Source: Micrococcaceae bacterium UBA4005 (GTDB taxonomy: Bacteria > Actinomycetota > Actinomycetes > Actinomycetales > Micrococcaceae). Taken from it: a DNA stretch of 5,398 nt. The notes beneath the pieces are model-generated. The model saw only the letters and a list, made by a program, of their open reading frames with translations, made no database searches and was not told the DNA's origin. Shown here piece after piece: positions 1-5,398 of this stretch (position 1 is its first letter; each line of letters begins with the position of its first letter). Both the position numbers and the translations under genes were made by a program. Location: the NCBI GenBank assembly GCA_002384315.1, contig DGBL01000102.1, forward strand, positions 1-5,398, written 5' to 3'.

Positions 1-225
1 TCCTCGAACGATCTGTACACGCAGTTCGAGTACGCCACCGACCCTGCCAACGTGGTCATCGATATGCATGCCTCCCACCTCTGGGACGCCTCCACAATTG
101 CCACCCTGGACGCCATCACGGAAAAATATCGGCGCCATGGGAAGGAAGTGCGGATCATCGGGCTCAACGACGCGTCCGTGCTGATGCGCGAACGCCTTGC
201 CGGGAAGCTCGGCGGCGGGCACTGA
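1..225 (+). CDS. C-terminal STAS domain of a SulP-family anion transporter (5' partial)
   Basis: Reading frame 1 is open from the left edge to a TGA at 223-225, giving the last 74 residues of a protein whose start is outside the window. The fragment has the second half of a STAS fold: a beta strand (VVIDM, residues 18-22), the loop with Trp28-Asp29-Ala30-Ser31, an amphipathic helix (about 32-46), a strand (EVRIIGL, 49-55) and a C-terminal helix (MRERLAGKL, 62-70). In SulP (SLC26-like) transporters this domain follows the membrane part on the cytoplasmic side and is thought to modulate transport. These proteins move sulfate, bicarbonate or other anions, and the substrate cannot be told from this fragment. 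A free-standing STAS protein, such as an anti-anti-sigma factor, is the alternative. I prefer SulP because the HLWDAS loop and the KYRRHGK segment resemble actinobacterial SulP C-termini I recall. The next gene starts 25 bases downstream on the same strand, so co-transcription is likely. Confidence 0.72.
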   Translation, partial: SSNDLYTQFEYATDPANVVIDMHASHLWDASTIATLDAITEKYRRHGKEVRIIGLNDASVLMRERLAGKLGGGH

Positions 226-250
226 GCCTGATTCGACGTAGTCTGGACCG

Positions 251-1456
251 GTGGCCTCCGGAACCGAGGACCGCCCGCGAGGCGGATTGGCAGCATTATG
301 CGTGGCCCAGACTACGAGCTGGGGCCTGCTCTACTATTCGCTGCCCACGGCTGTAGCCCCGATCCAGGCCGATACCGGCTGGTCCGCTGCGCTGATCACG
401 TCCGCCTTTTCGGCCGGGTTGATCGTCTCGGCCGTGGTGGGAATCCAGGTGGGGCGACTGCTCGACAAACGGGGGCCGCGCCTGCTCATGTTCTCCGGCA
501 GCCTGGTGGGAGTGGGCGCCCTGCTCTTGGTCGCAGCAGCACCGAACCTGCCCATCTTCTTCTGCGCCTGGCTGATCGCCGGCGTCGCGCAGTCCGCAGT
601 GCTCTACCAACCGGCGTTCACCGTAATCACCCGTTGGTACGGGCCTGAGCGGGTGCGCGCACTGACGACGCTCACCCTCGTGGCCGGGTTCGCCTCGACC
701 ATCTATGTCCCACTCACGGCGTTCCTGATCCAGCTCGCTGGCTGGCGGGTCACCTACGTGCTGTTAGCTGTCCTGCTGGCCGTGGTGACACTGCCGTTGC
801 ACTGGTTCTTCCTCAACTCGCACTGGTCGCACCACGGGTCCGCCGCCATGCAGGACGGGCACGACGGCGCCAGTCCACCATCCGCGCTGACCGGGGACCG
901 CACACGAAACCTGCAGCGCACCGCCCGTTTCCGGTTTCTGCAGGTGGCGATGGCGTTGTCCACCTTTGCACTGTTCGCGGTTACCATCAACATCATCCCG
1001 CTGCTGCTCGAACGTGGGGCTGACTACTCTACGGCCGCGTTGGCGCTCGGCCTCATCGGTGTAGGGCAGGTTGCCGGACGGCTCGGGTACTCCGCGCTGG
1101 CGAAGTACACTCCCACCGTGACCCGCACGGCAGTGCTGATCGGGGCTGGCGCATTGTGCCTGTGGGGCGCGGGGCTCATTGCCGGACCCGTCGTCGTGCT
1201 TGTCGGCATCGCCATGATCTCCGGGACGGTCCGCGGATGCAACACCCTGCTGCAGGCAACGGCAGTGGCGGACCGCTGGGGAACCAAAGACTTCGGCGCA
1301 CTAAACGGCGTCTTCGCCGCCCCGATCACTATTCTGGCCGCGCTCGGGCCCGCCGCTGGTCCCATCGTCGCTGCCGCGCTCGGCGGCTACGCCGCTATGG
1401 TCCTGGCGATGGCGGCACTGGCGAGCCTCGGCTTCCTCGCCGCCCTGCGCTCGTAG
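251..1456 (+). CDS. Major facilitator superfamily (MFS) transporter
   Basis: This 401-residue protein is almost wholly hydrophobic and has the length and 6+6 helix layout of MFS secondary carriers. The loop between helices 2 and 3 carries a clear motif A (GRLLDKRGPR, residues 68-77). A GWR motif (164-166) lies before helix 6. A polar, partly basic loop (about 189-230) separates the halves, and the C-terminal half ends with short glycine/alanine-rich helices. The central loop holds a histidine cluster (His191, 194, 195, 204). The substrate is unknown. The general look recalls small organic anion or drug/H+ antiporter-type MFS proteins, but no residue settles it. GTG at 251 is the first start after an in-frame stop at 239-241, and it has no convincing Shine-Dalgarno. 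TTG at 287, preceded by GAGGCGG, would remove 12 non-membrane residues and is a fair alternative. The gene follows the STAS-domain gene by 25 bases. No obvious terminator follows it. Confidence 0.87.
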   Translation: MASGTEDRPRGGLAALCVAQTTSWGLLYYSLPTAVAPIQADTGWSAALITSAFSAGLIVSAVVGIQVGRLLDKRGPRLLMFSGSLVGVGALLLVAAAPNLPIFFCAWLIAGVAQSAVLYQPAFTVITRWYGPERVRALTTLTLVAGFASTIYVPLTAFLIQLAGWRVTYVLLAVLLAVVTLPLHWFFLNSHWSHHGSAAMQDGHDGASPPSALTGDRTRNLQRTARFRFLQVAMALSTFALFAVTINIIPLLLERGADYSTAALALGLIGVGQVAGRLGYSALAKYTPTVTRTAVLIGAGALCLWGAGLIAGPVVVLVGIAMISGTVRGCNTLLQATAVADRWGTKDFGALNGVFAAPITILAALGPAAGPIVAAALGGYAAMVLAMAALASLGFLAALRS

Positions 1457-1551
1457 CCCCAAAATGTTCCCCCGTTCGGCGCATAATGCTCACCGCTCAC
1501 AGAATTGATGCACCACCGGCTTGAGCTTCCGTTACGCACCGCGCCACCGGT

Positions 1552-1560
1552 TGCTAGTTT
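1552..1560 (+). promoter_or_regulatory. Possible extended -10 promoter element for cstA
   Basis: TGCTAGTTT fits the pattern TGN-TANNNT of an extended -10 element and would place a transcription start near 1567, leaving a leader of about 26 bases with the ribosome binding site inside it. No good -35 is seen at the expected distance, though extended -10 promoters often lack one. TAGGTT at 1564-1569 also fits TANNNT and is an alternative. The rest of the 1457-1592 gap has no gene, no clear CRP/GlxR-type palindrome and no clear terminator. It does have a repeated CCACCGG heptamer (1513-1519 and 1544-1550). Confidence 0.25.
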
Positions 1561-1582
1561 CGCTAGGTTAGGGACAATCTTT

Positions 1583-1588
1583 GAGGAG
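1583..1588 (+). promoter_or_regulatory. Ribosome binding site setting the cstA start
   Basis: GAGGAG lies four bases before ATG at 1593. It is the strongest Shine-Dalgarno near this gene and favours ATG 1593 over the in-frame TTG at 1581, which would place this site inside the coding region. The four-base spacing is short but workable. A weaker AGGGA at 1570-1574 could serve the TTG, so the longer form (four more residues) cannot be fully excluded. Confidence 0.7.
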
Positions 1589-1592
1589 CGTC

Positions 1593-3902
1593 ATGAGTGA
1601 AAAACATCAGGATCCCGGTAACTCCGGGACAGACCGCGTCCAGAGCGCCGTCGAGGACAGCGATGTCCTGGTCCAGGACCCCGATTTGCCGCCCACAGCG
1701 GTTGACGCCGAGGTAGCTGACGCGGAAGAACGCCGCTGGACTCCGGCCAAAATCGCACTGTGGGCCGGAATTGCGCTACTTGGCGGTGTCAGCTGGACAG
1801 TCTTGGCCATCGTCCGCGGCGAGACGGTGAACGCGATCTGGTTTGTCTTCGCGGCCGTAAGTACGTATCTGATCGCCTACCGCTTCTACGCCAAATTTAT
1901 CGAGCGTAAACTTCTTCAACCCGACGACCGCCGGGCCACTCCGGCGGAATACAAGGCGGACGGCAAAGACTATTCGGTAACGGACCGGCGTGTGCTCTAC
2001 GGGCACCATTTCGCCGCCATTGCTGGCGCTGGCCCGCTGGTTGGCCCCGTGCTCGCTGCACAGATGGGCTACCTTCCGGGGACCCTGTGGATCATCTTCG
2101 GCGTCGTGGCCGCAGGTGCTGTACAGGACTACCTCGTCATGTTCTTCTCGATGCGTCGCGGTGGGCGCTCACTGGGCCAGATGGCGCGCGAGGAGCTAGG
2201 AATGGTGGGCGGAATCGCCGCGCTGGTAGCGACTCTGACGATCATGATCATCATCGTGGCGATCCTCGCACTCGTGGTGGTCAACGCGCTCGGCGAGAGC
2301 CCGTGGGGCGTGTTCTCCGTGGCGATGACCATCCCCATCGCATTGTTCATGGGCGTTTACCTGCGGTTCATTCGGCCGGGAAAAATCACTGAAGTTTCCC
2401 TTATCGGGTTCGTTCTGCTCATGCTGGCGATCATCTCCGGCGGCTGGATTGGAGGCACCGAATGGGGTGCTGCGATCTTCGGACTGGACCGGGTCACCAT
2501 CGCATGGGGGATCATCATTTACGGCTTCATCGCCGCTGTCTTGCCTGTGTGGCTCCTTCTGGCCCCACGCGACTACCTTTCCACTTTCATGAAGATCGGC
2601 ACCATCGTCATGCTGGCCGTCGCGATCATCATCACTCGCCCGGAAATCAACGTCCCGGCTGTGAGCGAGTTCGCCAGCCGCTCGGATGCGCCCGTTGTCC
2701 CTGGATCTCTGTTCCCCTTCCTGTTTGTCACTATCGCCTGTGGGGCGCTCTCCGGGTTCCACGCCCTTATTTCCTCGGGAACCACACCGAAGATGATCCA
2801 AAAGGAACGCCAGACGCGGTTCATCGGCTACGGCGGCATGCTCATGGAGTCCTTCGTAGCGATCATGGCACTCGTCGCGGCGCTCTCCATCGACCGCGGC
2901 ATCTACTTCGCCATGAACTCCCCGGTGGCTGCTACCGGAGGAACTATCGAAGGCGCAGTGGCGTTCGTTAACGGGCTGGGCTTGACTGGCGTCAACCTCA
3001 CCCCTGACATGCTGAGCCAACTGGCTAGCAACGTTGGCGAGGAATCCGTCGTCTCACGCACCGGAGGCGCGCCGACACTGGCTGTTGGAATCGCCCAGGT
3101 GATGCAAAGCTTCATCGGCGGCTCGGGCATGATGGCGTTCTGGTATCACTTCGCCATCATGTTCGAAGCACTGTTTATCCTGACCGCGGTGGACGCTGGC
3201 ACCCGGGTTGCACGCTTCATGCTCCAGGACTCGATCGGCAACTTTGTGCCACGATTCAAGGATACGTCCTGGCGAACGGGAGCCTGGATCAGCACCGCCA
3301 TCATGGTGGCTGGCTGGGGTGCGATCCTGATCATGGGTGTCACCGATCCGCTGGGAGGCATCAACACATTGTTCCCGCTGTTCGGCATCGCAAATCAGCT
3401 TCTCGCAGCGATTGCGCTTGCGGTCTGCATGGCTATCTATGCGAAAAAGGGTTCCTTCAAGTATCTCTGGGTTCCGGCCCTTCCGCTGGCGTTCGCCGCA
3501 GTGGTGACCATCTCGGCGTCGTTCCTGAAGATCTTCTCGCCGGTCCCGACCGTCGGCTACTGGGCAAACCACTTCGCCTTCCGCGATGCGCTCGCTGCCG
3601 GTGAGCAGAGCTTCAAAACGGCTCCTGATGTCGCTGCCATGGAAGCCGTCATCCGTAATACATTCATCCAGGGGACACTGTCCATCCTGTTCGTAACGCT
3701 CGCGATCACCGTGATCACCACGGCGATTATTGCCACAGCAAAGGCTTACCGGGCCGGAGGCGGGCCAAGCATGGAGGACAAGGCTGTGCCGTCGCGTATC
3801 TACGCTCCCGCCGGGCTTATCCCGACACCGGCTGAGCGGGCATTGCAGGCTCAGTGGGATGCCTTGCCCGAGGGGAAGAAACCCGTGGCGGTTAGGCACT
3901 AG
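1593..3902 (+). CDS. cstA: CstA-family pyruvate/peptide transporter (carbon starvation protein A)
   Basis: This 769-residue polytopic inner-membrane protein matches E. coli CstA (701 residues as I recall it) along nearly its whole length. Landmarks numbered from ATG 1593 are GHHFAAIAGAGPLVGP (137-152), AAGAVQDY (173-180), the run WLLLAPRDYLSTFMKIG (320-336), SGFHALISSGTTPK (387-400), TAVDAGTR (531-538) and FGIANQLLAA (597-606). The first part corresponds to the CstA domain and the last third to the five-helix CstA C-terminal domain. E. coli CstA was first linked to peptide use in carbon starvation and later shown to import pyruvate, so pyruvate is the likeliest substrate here by family knowledge. 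Two parts go beyond the E. coli protein: an acidic, disordered-looking N-terminal tail (about residues 1-48; 13 Asp/Glu against 4 Lys/Arg) and a cytoplasmic C-terminal tail after about residue 720. GAGGAG before ATG 1593 supports the start. The stop overlaps the next gene's start by one base, which suggests tightly coupled production of the two partners. Confidence 0.96.
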   Translation: MSEKHQDPGNSGTDRVQSAVEDSDVLVQDPDLPPTAVDAEVADAEERRWTPAKIALWAGIALLGGVSWTVLAIVRGETVNAIWFVFAAVSTYLIAYRFYAKFIERKLLQPDDRRATPAEYKADGKDYSVTDRRVLYGHHFAAIAGAGPLVGPVLAAQMGYLPGTLWIIFGVVAAGAVQDYLVMFFSMRRGGRSLGQMAREELGMVGGIAALVATLTIMIIIVAILALVVVNALGESPWGVFSVAMTIPIALFMGVYLRFIRPGKITEVSLIGFVLLMLAIISGGWIGGTEWGAAIFGLDRVTIAWGIIIYGFIAAVLPVWLLLAPRDYLSTFMKIGTIVMLAVAIIITRPEINVPAVSEFASRSDAPVVPGSLFPFLFVTIACGALSGFHALISSGTTPKMIQKERQTRFIGYGGMLMESFVAIMALVAALSIDRGIYFAMNSPVAATGGTIEGAVAFVNGLGLTGVNLTPDMLSQLASNVGEESVVSRTGGAPTLAVGIAQVMQSFIGGSGMMAFWYHFAIMFEALFILTAVDAGTRVARFMLQDSIGNFVPRFKDTSWRTGAWISTAIMVAGWGAILIMGVTDPLGGINTLFPLFGIANQLLAAIALAVCMAIYAKKGSFKYLWVPALPLAFAAVVTISASFLKIFSPVPTVGYWANHFAFRDALAAGEQSFKTAPDVAAMEAVIRNTFIQGTLSILFVTLAITVITTAIIATAKAYRAGGGPSMEDKAVPSRIYAPAGLIPTPAERALQAQWDALPEGKKPVAVRH

Positions 3903-4102
3903 TGACAGTTCTCATTAAGGCACGGGCCGCGGCTCGTGAATTCGCCTGGCTCTTCAAAGGCGTGATGGGAGAGAACGCGTATCAGCAGTATCTCGATCAT
4001 CACCGGTCGATTCACAGCGCGATTCCTCCGATGTCGGAAAAGGAGTTCTGGCGGGACAAGACTGACCGCCAGGAGACCAACCCGGAGGGTCGCTGCTGCT
4101 AG
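3902..4102 (+). CDS. ybdD: YbdD/YjiX-family small protein, CstA partner
   Basis: This 66-residue hydrophilic protein fits the short YbdD/YjiX family (about 65 residues). Family features are Tyr27 and Tyr30 in the YQQYLDHH segment, the MSEKEFWRDK stretch (44-53) that corresponds to M-[ST]-x-E-E-F-F-R-[ED] in E. coli YbdD, and the Arg-Cys-Cys C-terminus (64-66). It has no membrane helix or signal peptide, so it should act in the cytoplasm or at the inner face of the membrane. In E. coli YbdD is required for CstA-dependent pyruvate uptake, and gene order supports the same role here. The GTG start shares its first base with the last base of the cstA TAG (TAGTG). The only upstream Shine-Dalgarno is a weak AGG at 3894-3896, so translation probably depends on ribosomes finishing cstA. 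Met22 (3965) is the next possible start but would remove conserved N-terminal sequence. Confidence 0.92.
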   Translation: MTVLIKARAAAREFAWLFKGVMGENAYQQYLDHHRSIHSAIPPMSEKEFWRDKTDRQETNPEGRCC

Positions 4103-4126
4103 CTGGCCGCTGGACTGACGCAGATC

Positions 4127-4162
4127 ACGGGCGGGGTATCACTTCGGTGATACCCCGCCCGT
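4127..4162 (+). terminator. Strong hairpin between convergent genes, likely terminator of cstA-ybdD
   Basis: Arms 4127-4142 and 4147-4162 are perfectly complementary over 16 base pairs, 11 of them G-C, and enclose the loop TTCG (4143-4146). On the + strand the loop is closed by C-G, giving the very stable cUUCGg tetraloop. The hairpin starts 25 bases after the ybdD stop and lies 49 bases past the stop of the minus-strand GH13 gene, so it can end transcripts from both sides. The T-tract is poor: only TTT at 4168-4170 on the + strand, and none on the minus strand. Actinobacterial terminators often lack a good T-tract, so I keep the terminator call. The hairpin could also protect 3' ends. Confidence 0.85.
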
Positions 4163-4210
4163 CGCGATTTCACCCGAATTGTGCTGGGCTGAATTGGAGG
4201 ATCGTAATGA

Positions 4211-5398
4211 TCATTGCTGCGTGTGGCTGGCAGTCGAATCATGTGCGTCGTGGATCCGGAACCACCGGTAGCCGTAACGGTCCAGTTTCAGCGTGAAGTG
4301 GCCGTCCTCCTCCAGCGGTATGTTCTCTCCGTCCAGCAAATCCAGCAGGATGGCTCCGGCCAGGGATTGTCCCTCACCGTCGGGGAGACTGACGCGGGCG
4401 TCAATTTCGACAGGTTGCGGGCCCAGGTTGTGCGCCATGACTACGGTCGATCCCGCCCGGCTGCAGCTGTGGAGCAGCACCGCGGTGGACGGCTGCTTAA
4501 TGATCCGGAAATCACCCCACCCAAGTTCCGGGGTTTCCCGGTATCGCCGGATCAAGGTTGCGATGAAGTTCCACAGGGAATCGGGGTCGCGTTTGGATGC
4601 AGCGACGTTGACGTTCCGGGGCCCGAAGTAGCCTTCGACAATGGGCGCCACCAGTTCTCCTGGCTCCGCCGCGGAAAACCCCCCATTAGCCGTATCATCC
4701 CACTGCATCGGCGCACGGACGGCCGCACGTCCGGGCTGTGTTAAATCCTCCCCCATGCCGATTTCCTCCCCGTAGAAAAGCACCGGTGTCCCCGGGAGGG
4801 AAAATAGCAGGGAATAGACCATCCGGATGCGCGCCGGATCACCGTCCAGCATGGGTGGCAGGCGGCGCCGGAGCCCGCGTCCATACATCTGCATGTCTGG
4901 GTCGGCGCCGAAGGCCGCAAAAACTTCGCCCCGCTCCTCCTCGCTGAGCTTGTCCAGCGTGAGCTCGTCATGGTTCCGGACGAACATCGCCCATTGGTTG
5001 TCCTCATGGATCTGCGGCCGGCTGGCGAGCGTCTTCGCCAGCGGACGGGCATCCTCCCGGGCGAGGGCGAGGTACATGTTCTGCATAGCCAGGAAGTCGA
5101 ATTGCATATTCAGTTCGTTACCAGCCGTGCCGCCAAAATACTTCAGTTGTTCGCGGTAGGGAAGGTTTACCTCTCCGAGAAGGACTGCGCTGCCGTTCCT
5201 GCGGTTGAGGAAGCTACGCAGCGCACCCAGGTAGTCGTGCGGATCGATCTGCGCCGCTTTGTCTTTGGGCTCGCCGCGTAGTTCAAGGAAAAACGGCACC
5301 GCGTCGAGGCGGAAACCGTCCAACCCGAGCTGCAGCCAAAAACCCATGGACTTGGCTATCTCATCGCGCACCGCGGGGTTGGCAACATTGAGGTCGGG
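4211..5398 (-). CDS. GH13 alpha-amylase-family enzyme, trehalose synthase-like (5' partial)
   Basis: The frame is open from the right edge to TGA at 4213-4211, giving 395 C-terminal residues. GTG at 5371-5369 is not the start: the nine codons before it read PDLNVANPA, a usual GH13 segment preceding the nucleophile region. In visible numbering the catalytic set is complete: Asp32 (nucleophile, in GFRLDAVP with Arg30), Glu76 (acid/base, in LLGEVN) and His143-Asp144 (transition-state stabiliser, in VRNHDELTLD). GLRRRLPP (175-182), LFYGEEIGMGE (207-217) and VRAPMQW (227-233) recall the trehalose synthase (TreS) branch, which interconverts maltose and trehalose. A beta-sandwich C-terminal domain follows from about residue 300, and no maltokinase domain is fused. 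The acid/base region (LLGEVNLPYREQ) differs from the GEANQWPED of typical TreS, so an alpha-glucosidase or other GH13 activity is possible. About 150-200 N-terminal residues are likely missing. The protein should be cytoplasmic. The gene is convergent with cstA-ybdD and probably shares its hairpin. Confidence 0.9.
   Translation of the reverse strand, partial: PDLNVANPAVRDEIAKSMGFWLQLGLDGFRLDAVPFFLELRGEPKDKAAQIDPHDYLGALRSFLNRRNGSAVLLGEVNLPYREQLKYFGGTAGNELNMQFDFLAMQNMYLALAREDARPLAKTLASRPQIHEDNQWAMFVRNHDELTLDKLSEEERGEVFAAFGADPDMQMYGRGLRRRLPPMLDGDPARIRMVYSLLFSLPGTPVLFYGEEIGMGEDLTQPGRAAVRAPMQWDDTANGGFSAAEPGELVAPIVEGYFGPRNVNVAASKRDPDSLWNFIATLIRRYRETPELGWGDFRIIKQPSTAVLLHSCSRAGSTVVMAHNLGPQPVEIDARVSLPDGEGQSLAGAILLDLLDGENIPLEEDGHFTLKLDRYGYRWFRIHDAHDSTASHTQQ

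Noticed and set aside
1481..1489. Small palindrome GCATAATGC in the gap before cstA
   Set aside because: Four-base arms are too short to support an operator or a terminator hairpin.
1581..1583. TTG as the cstA start
   Set aside because: ATG at 1593 has GAGGAG in front of it; the TTG would give four extra residues with a weaker AGGGA site and place the better ribosome binding site inside the gene.
1572..1587. Two GGA motifs (1572-1574 and 1585-1587) near the cstA start as CsrA binding sites
   Set aside because: E. coli cstA is CsrA-controlled, but CsrA is generally absent from actinobacteria of this type, and GGA is expected in a Shine-Dalgarno region.
2239..2262. ATCATG/ATCATC-rich run with GATC sites
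   Set aside because: It is explained by Ile/Met codons of a CstA membrane helix (TIMIIIVAIL) and is not a separate repeat element.
2196..3020. Long minus-strand open frame (274 codons) inside cstA
   Set aside because: Its product is dominated by Asp, His, Arg and Gln with no fold-like pattern, as expected from the reverse of Ile/Val/Met-rich membrane helix codons (ATC, GTC, ATG). The + strand frame is unmistakably CstA.
3054..3899. Long minus-strand open frame (281 codons) inside the 3' part of cstA
   Set aside because: It has the same shadow composition and recognisable CstA on the other strand; no start signal of note.
4214..4744. Plus-strand open frame (176 codons) antisense to the GH13 gene
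   Set aside because: The minus-strand frame has complete GH13 motifs, and the plus-strand product has no recognisable domain. Long open antisense frames are common in GC-rich DNA.
5369..5371. GTG as the start codon of the GH13 gene
   Set aside because: The frame stays open to the window edge and the preceding codons encode a family-typical segment (PDLNVANPA), so this GTG is an internal valine codon and the gene is cut by the window.

Overview
The window looks like an ordinary chromosomal stretch of a high-GC Gram-positive bacterium, most likely an actinobacterium of the Micrococcales (Arthrobacter-like). The reasons are GC-rich codon third positions, GTG starts, short gaps between same-strand genes, and protein sequences that resemble actinobacterial family members. 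The taxonomic call rests on recalled resemblance, not on a search. I see no mobile element, CRISPR array, RNA gene or phage gene.

Layout, left to right. Positions 1-225 (+) are the last 74 codons of a gene whose product ends in a STAS domain, most likely a SulP-type anion transporter; its start lies outside the window. After 25 bases, 251-1456 (+) encodes a 12-helix-type major facilitator superfamily (MFS) transporter with a GTG start. A 136-base gap (1457-1592) holds a possible extended -10 promoter and a strong ribosome binding site. Then comes cstA, 1593-3902 (+), encoding a 769-residue CstA-family pyruvate/peptide transporter. Its stop codon overlaps by one base the GTG start of a 66-codon YbdD/YjiX-family gene (3902-4102, +), which keeps the family's conserved Arg-Cys-Cys C-terminus. 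A perfect 16-bp hairpin with a UUCG loop (4127-4162) lies between this gene and a convergent gene on the minus strand. That gene (4211-5398, -) is the 3' two-thirds of a GH13 enzyme of the trehalose synthase/alpha-glucosidase type, and its 5' end runs off the right edge.

How the parts fit: CstA and YbdD are the best-supported functional unit. In Escherichia coli the small YbdD protein is needed for pyruvate uptake by CstA, and the one-base overlap here implies translational coupling. The STAS protein and MFS genes lie upstream on the same strand and could be co-transcribed with each other. Whether they read through into cstA is open, because I see no clear terminator between them. The GH13 gene is a separate convergent unit for alpha-glucan, maltose or trehalose metabolism.

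I looked for an undescribed system and did not find convincing evidence of one. The remaining observations are modest: an exceptionally stable hairpin without a good T-tract, a 29-codon antisense ORF with a perfect Shine-Dalgarno, a paired heptamer upstream of cstA, an acidic N-terminal extension on CstA, and a histidine-rich loop in the MFS protein.
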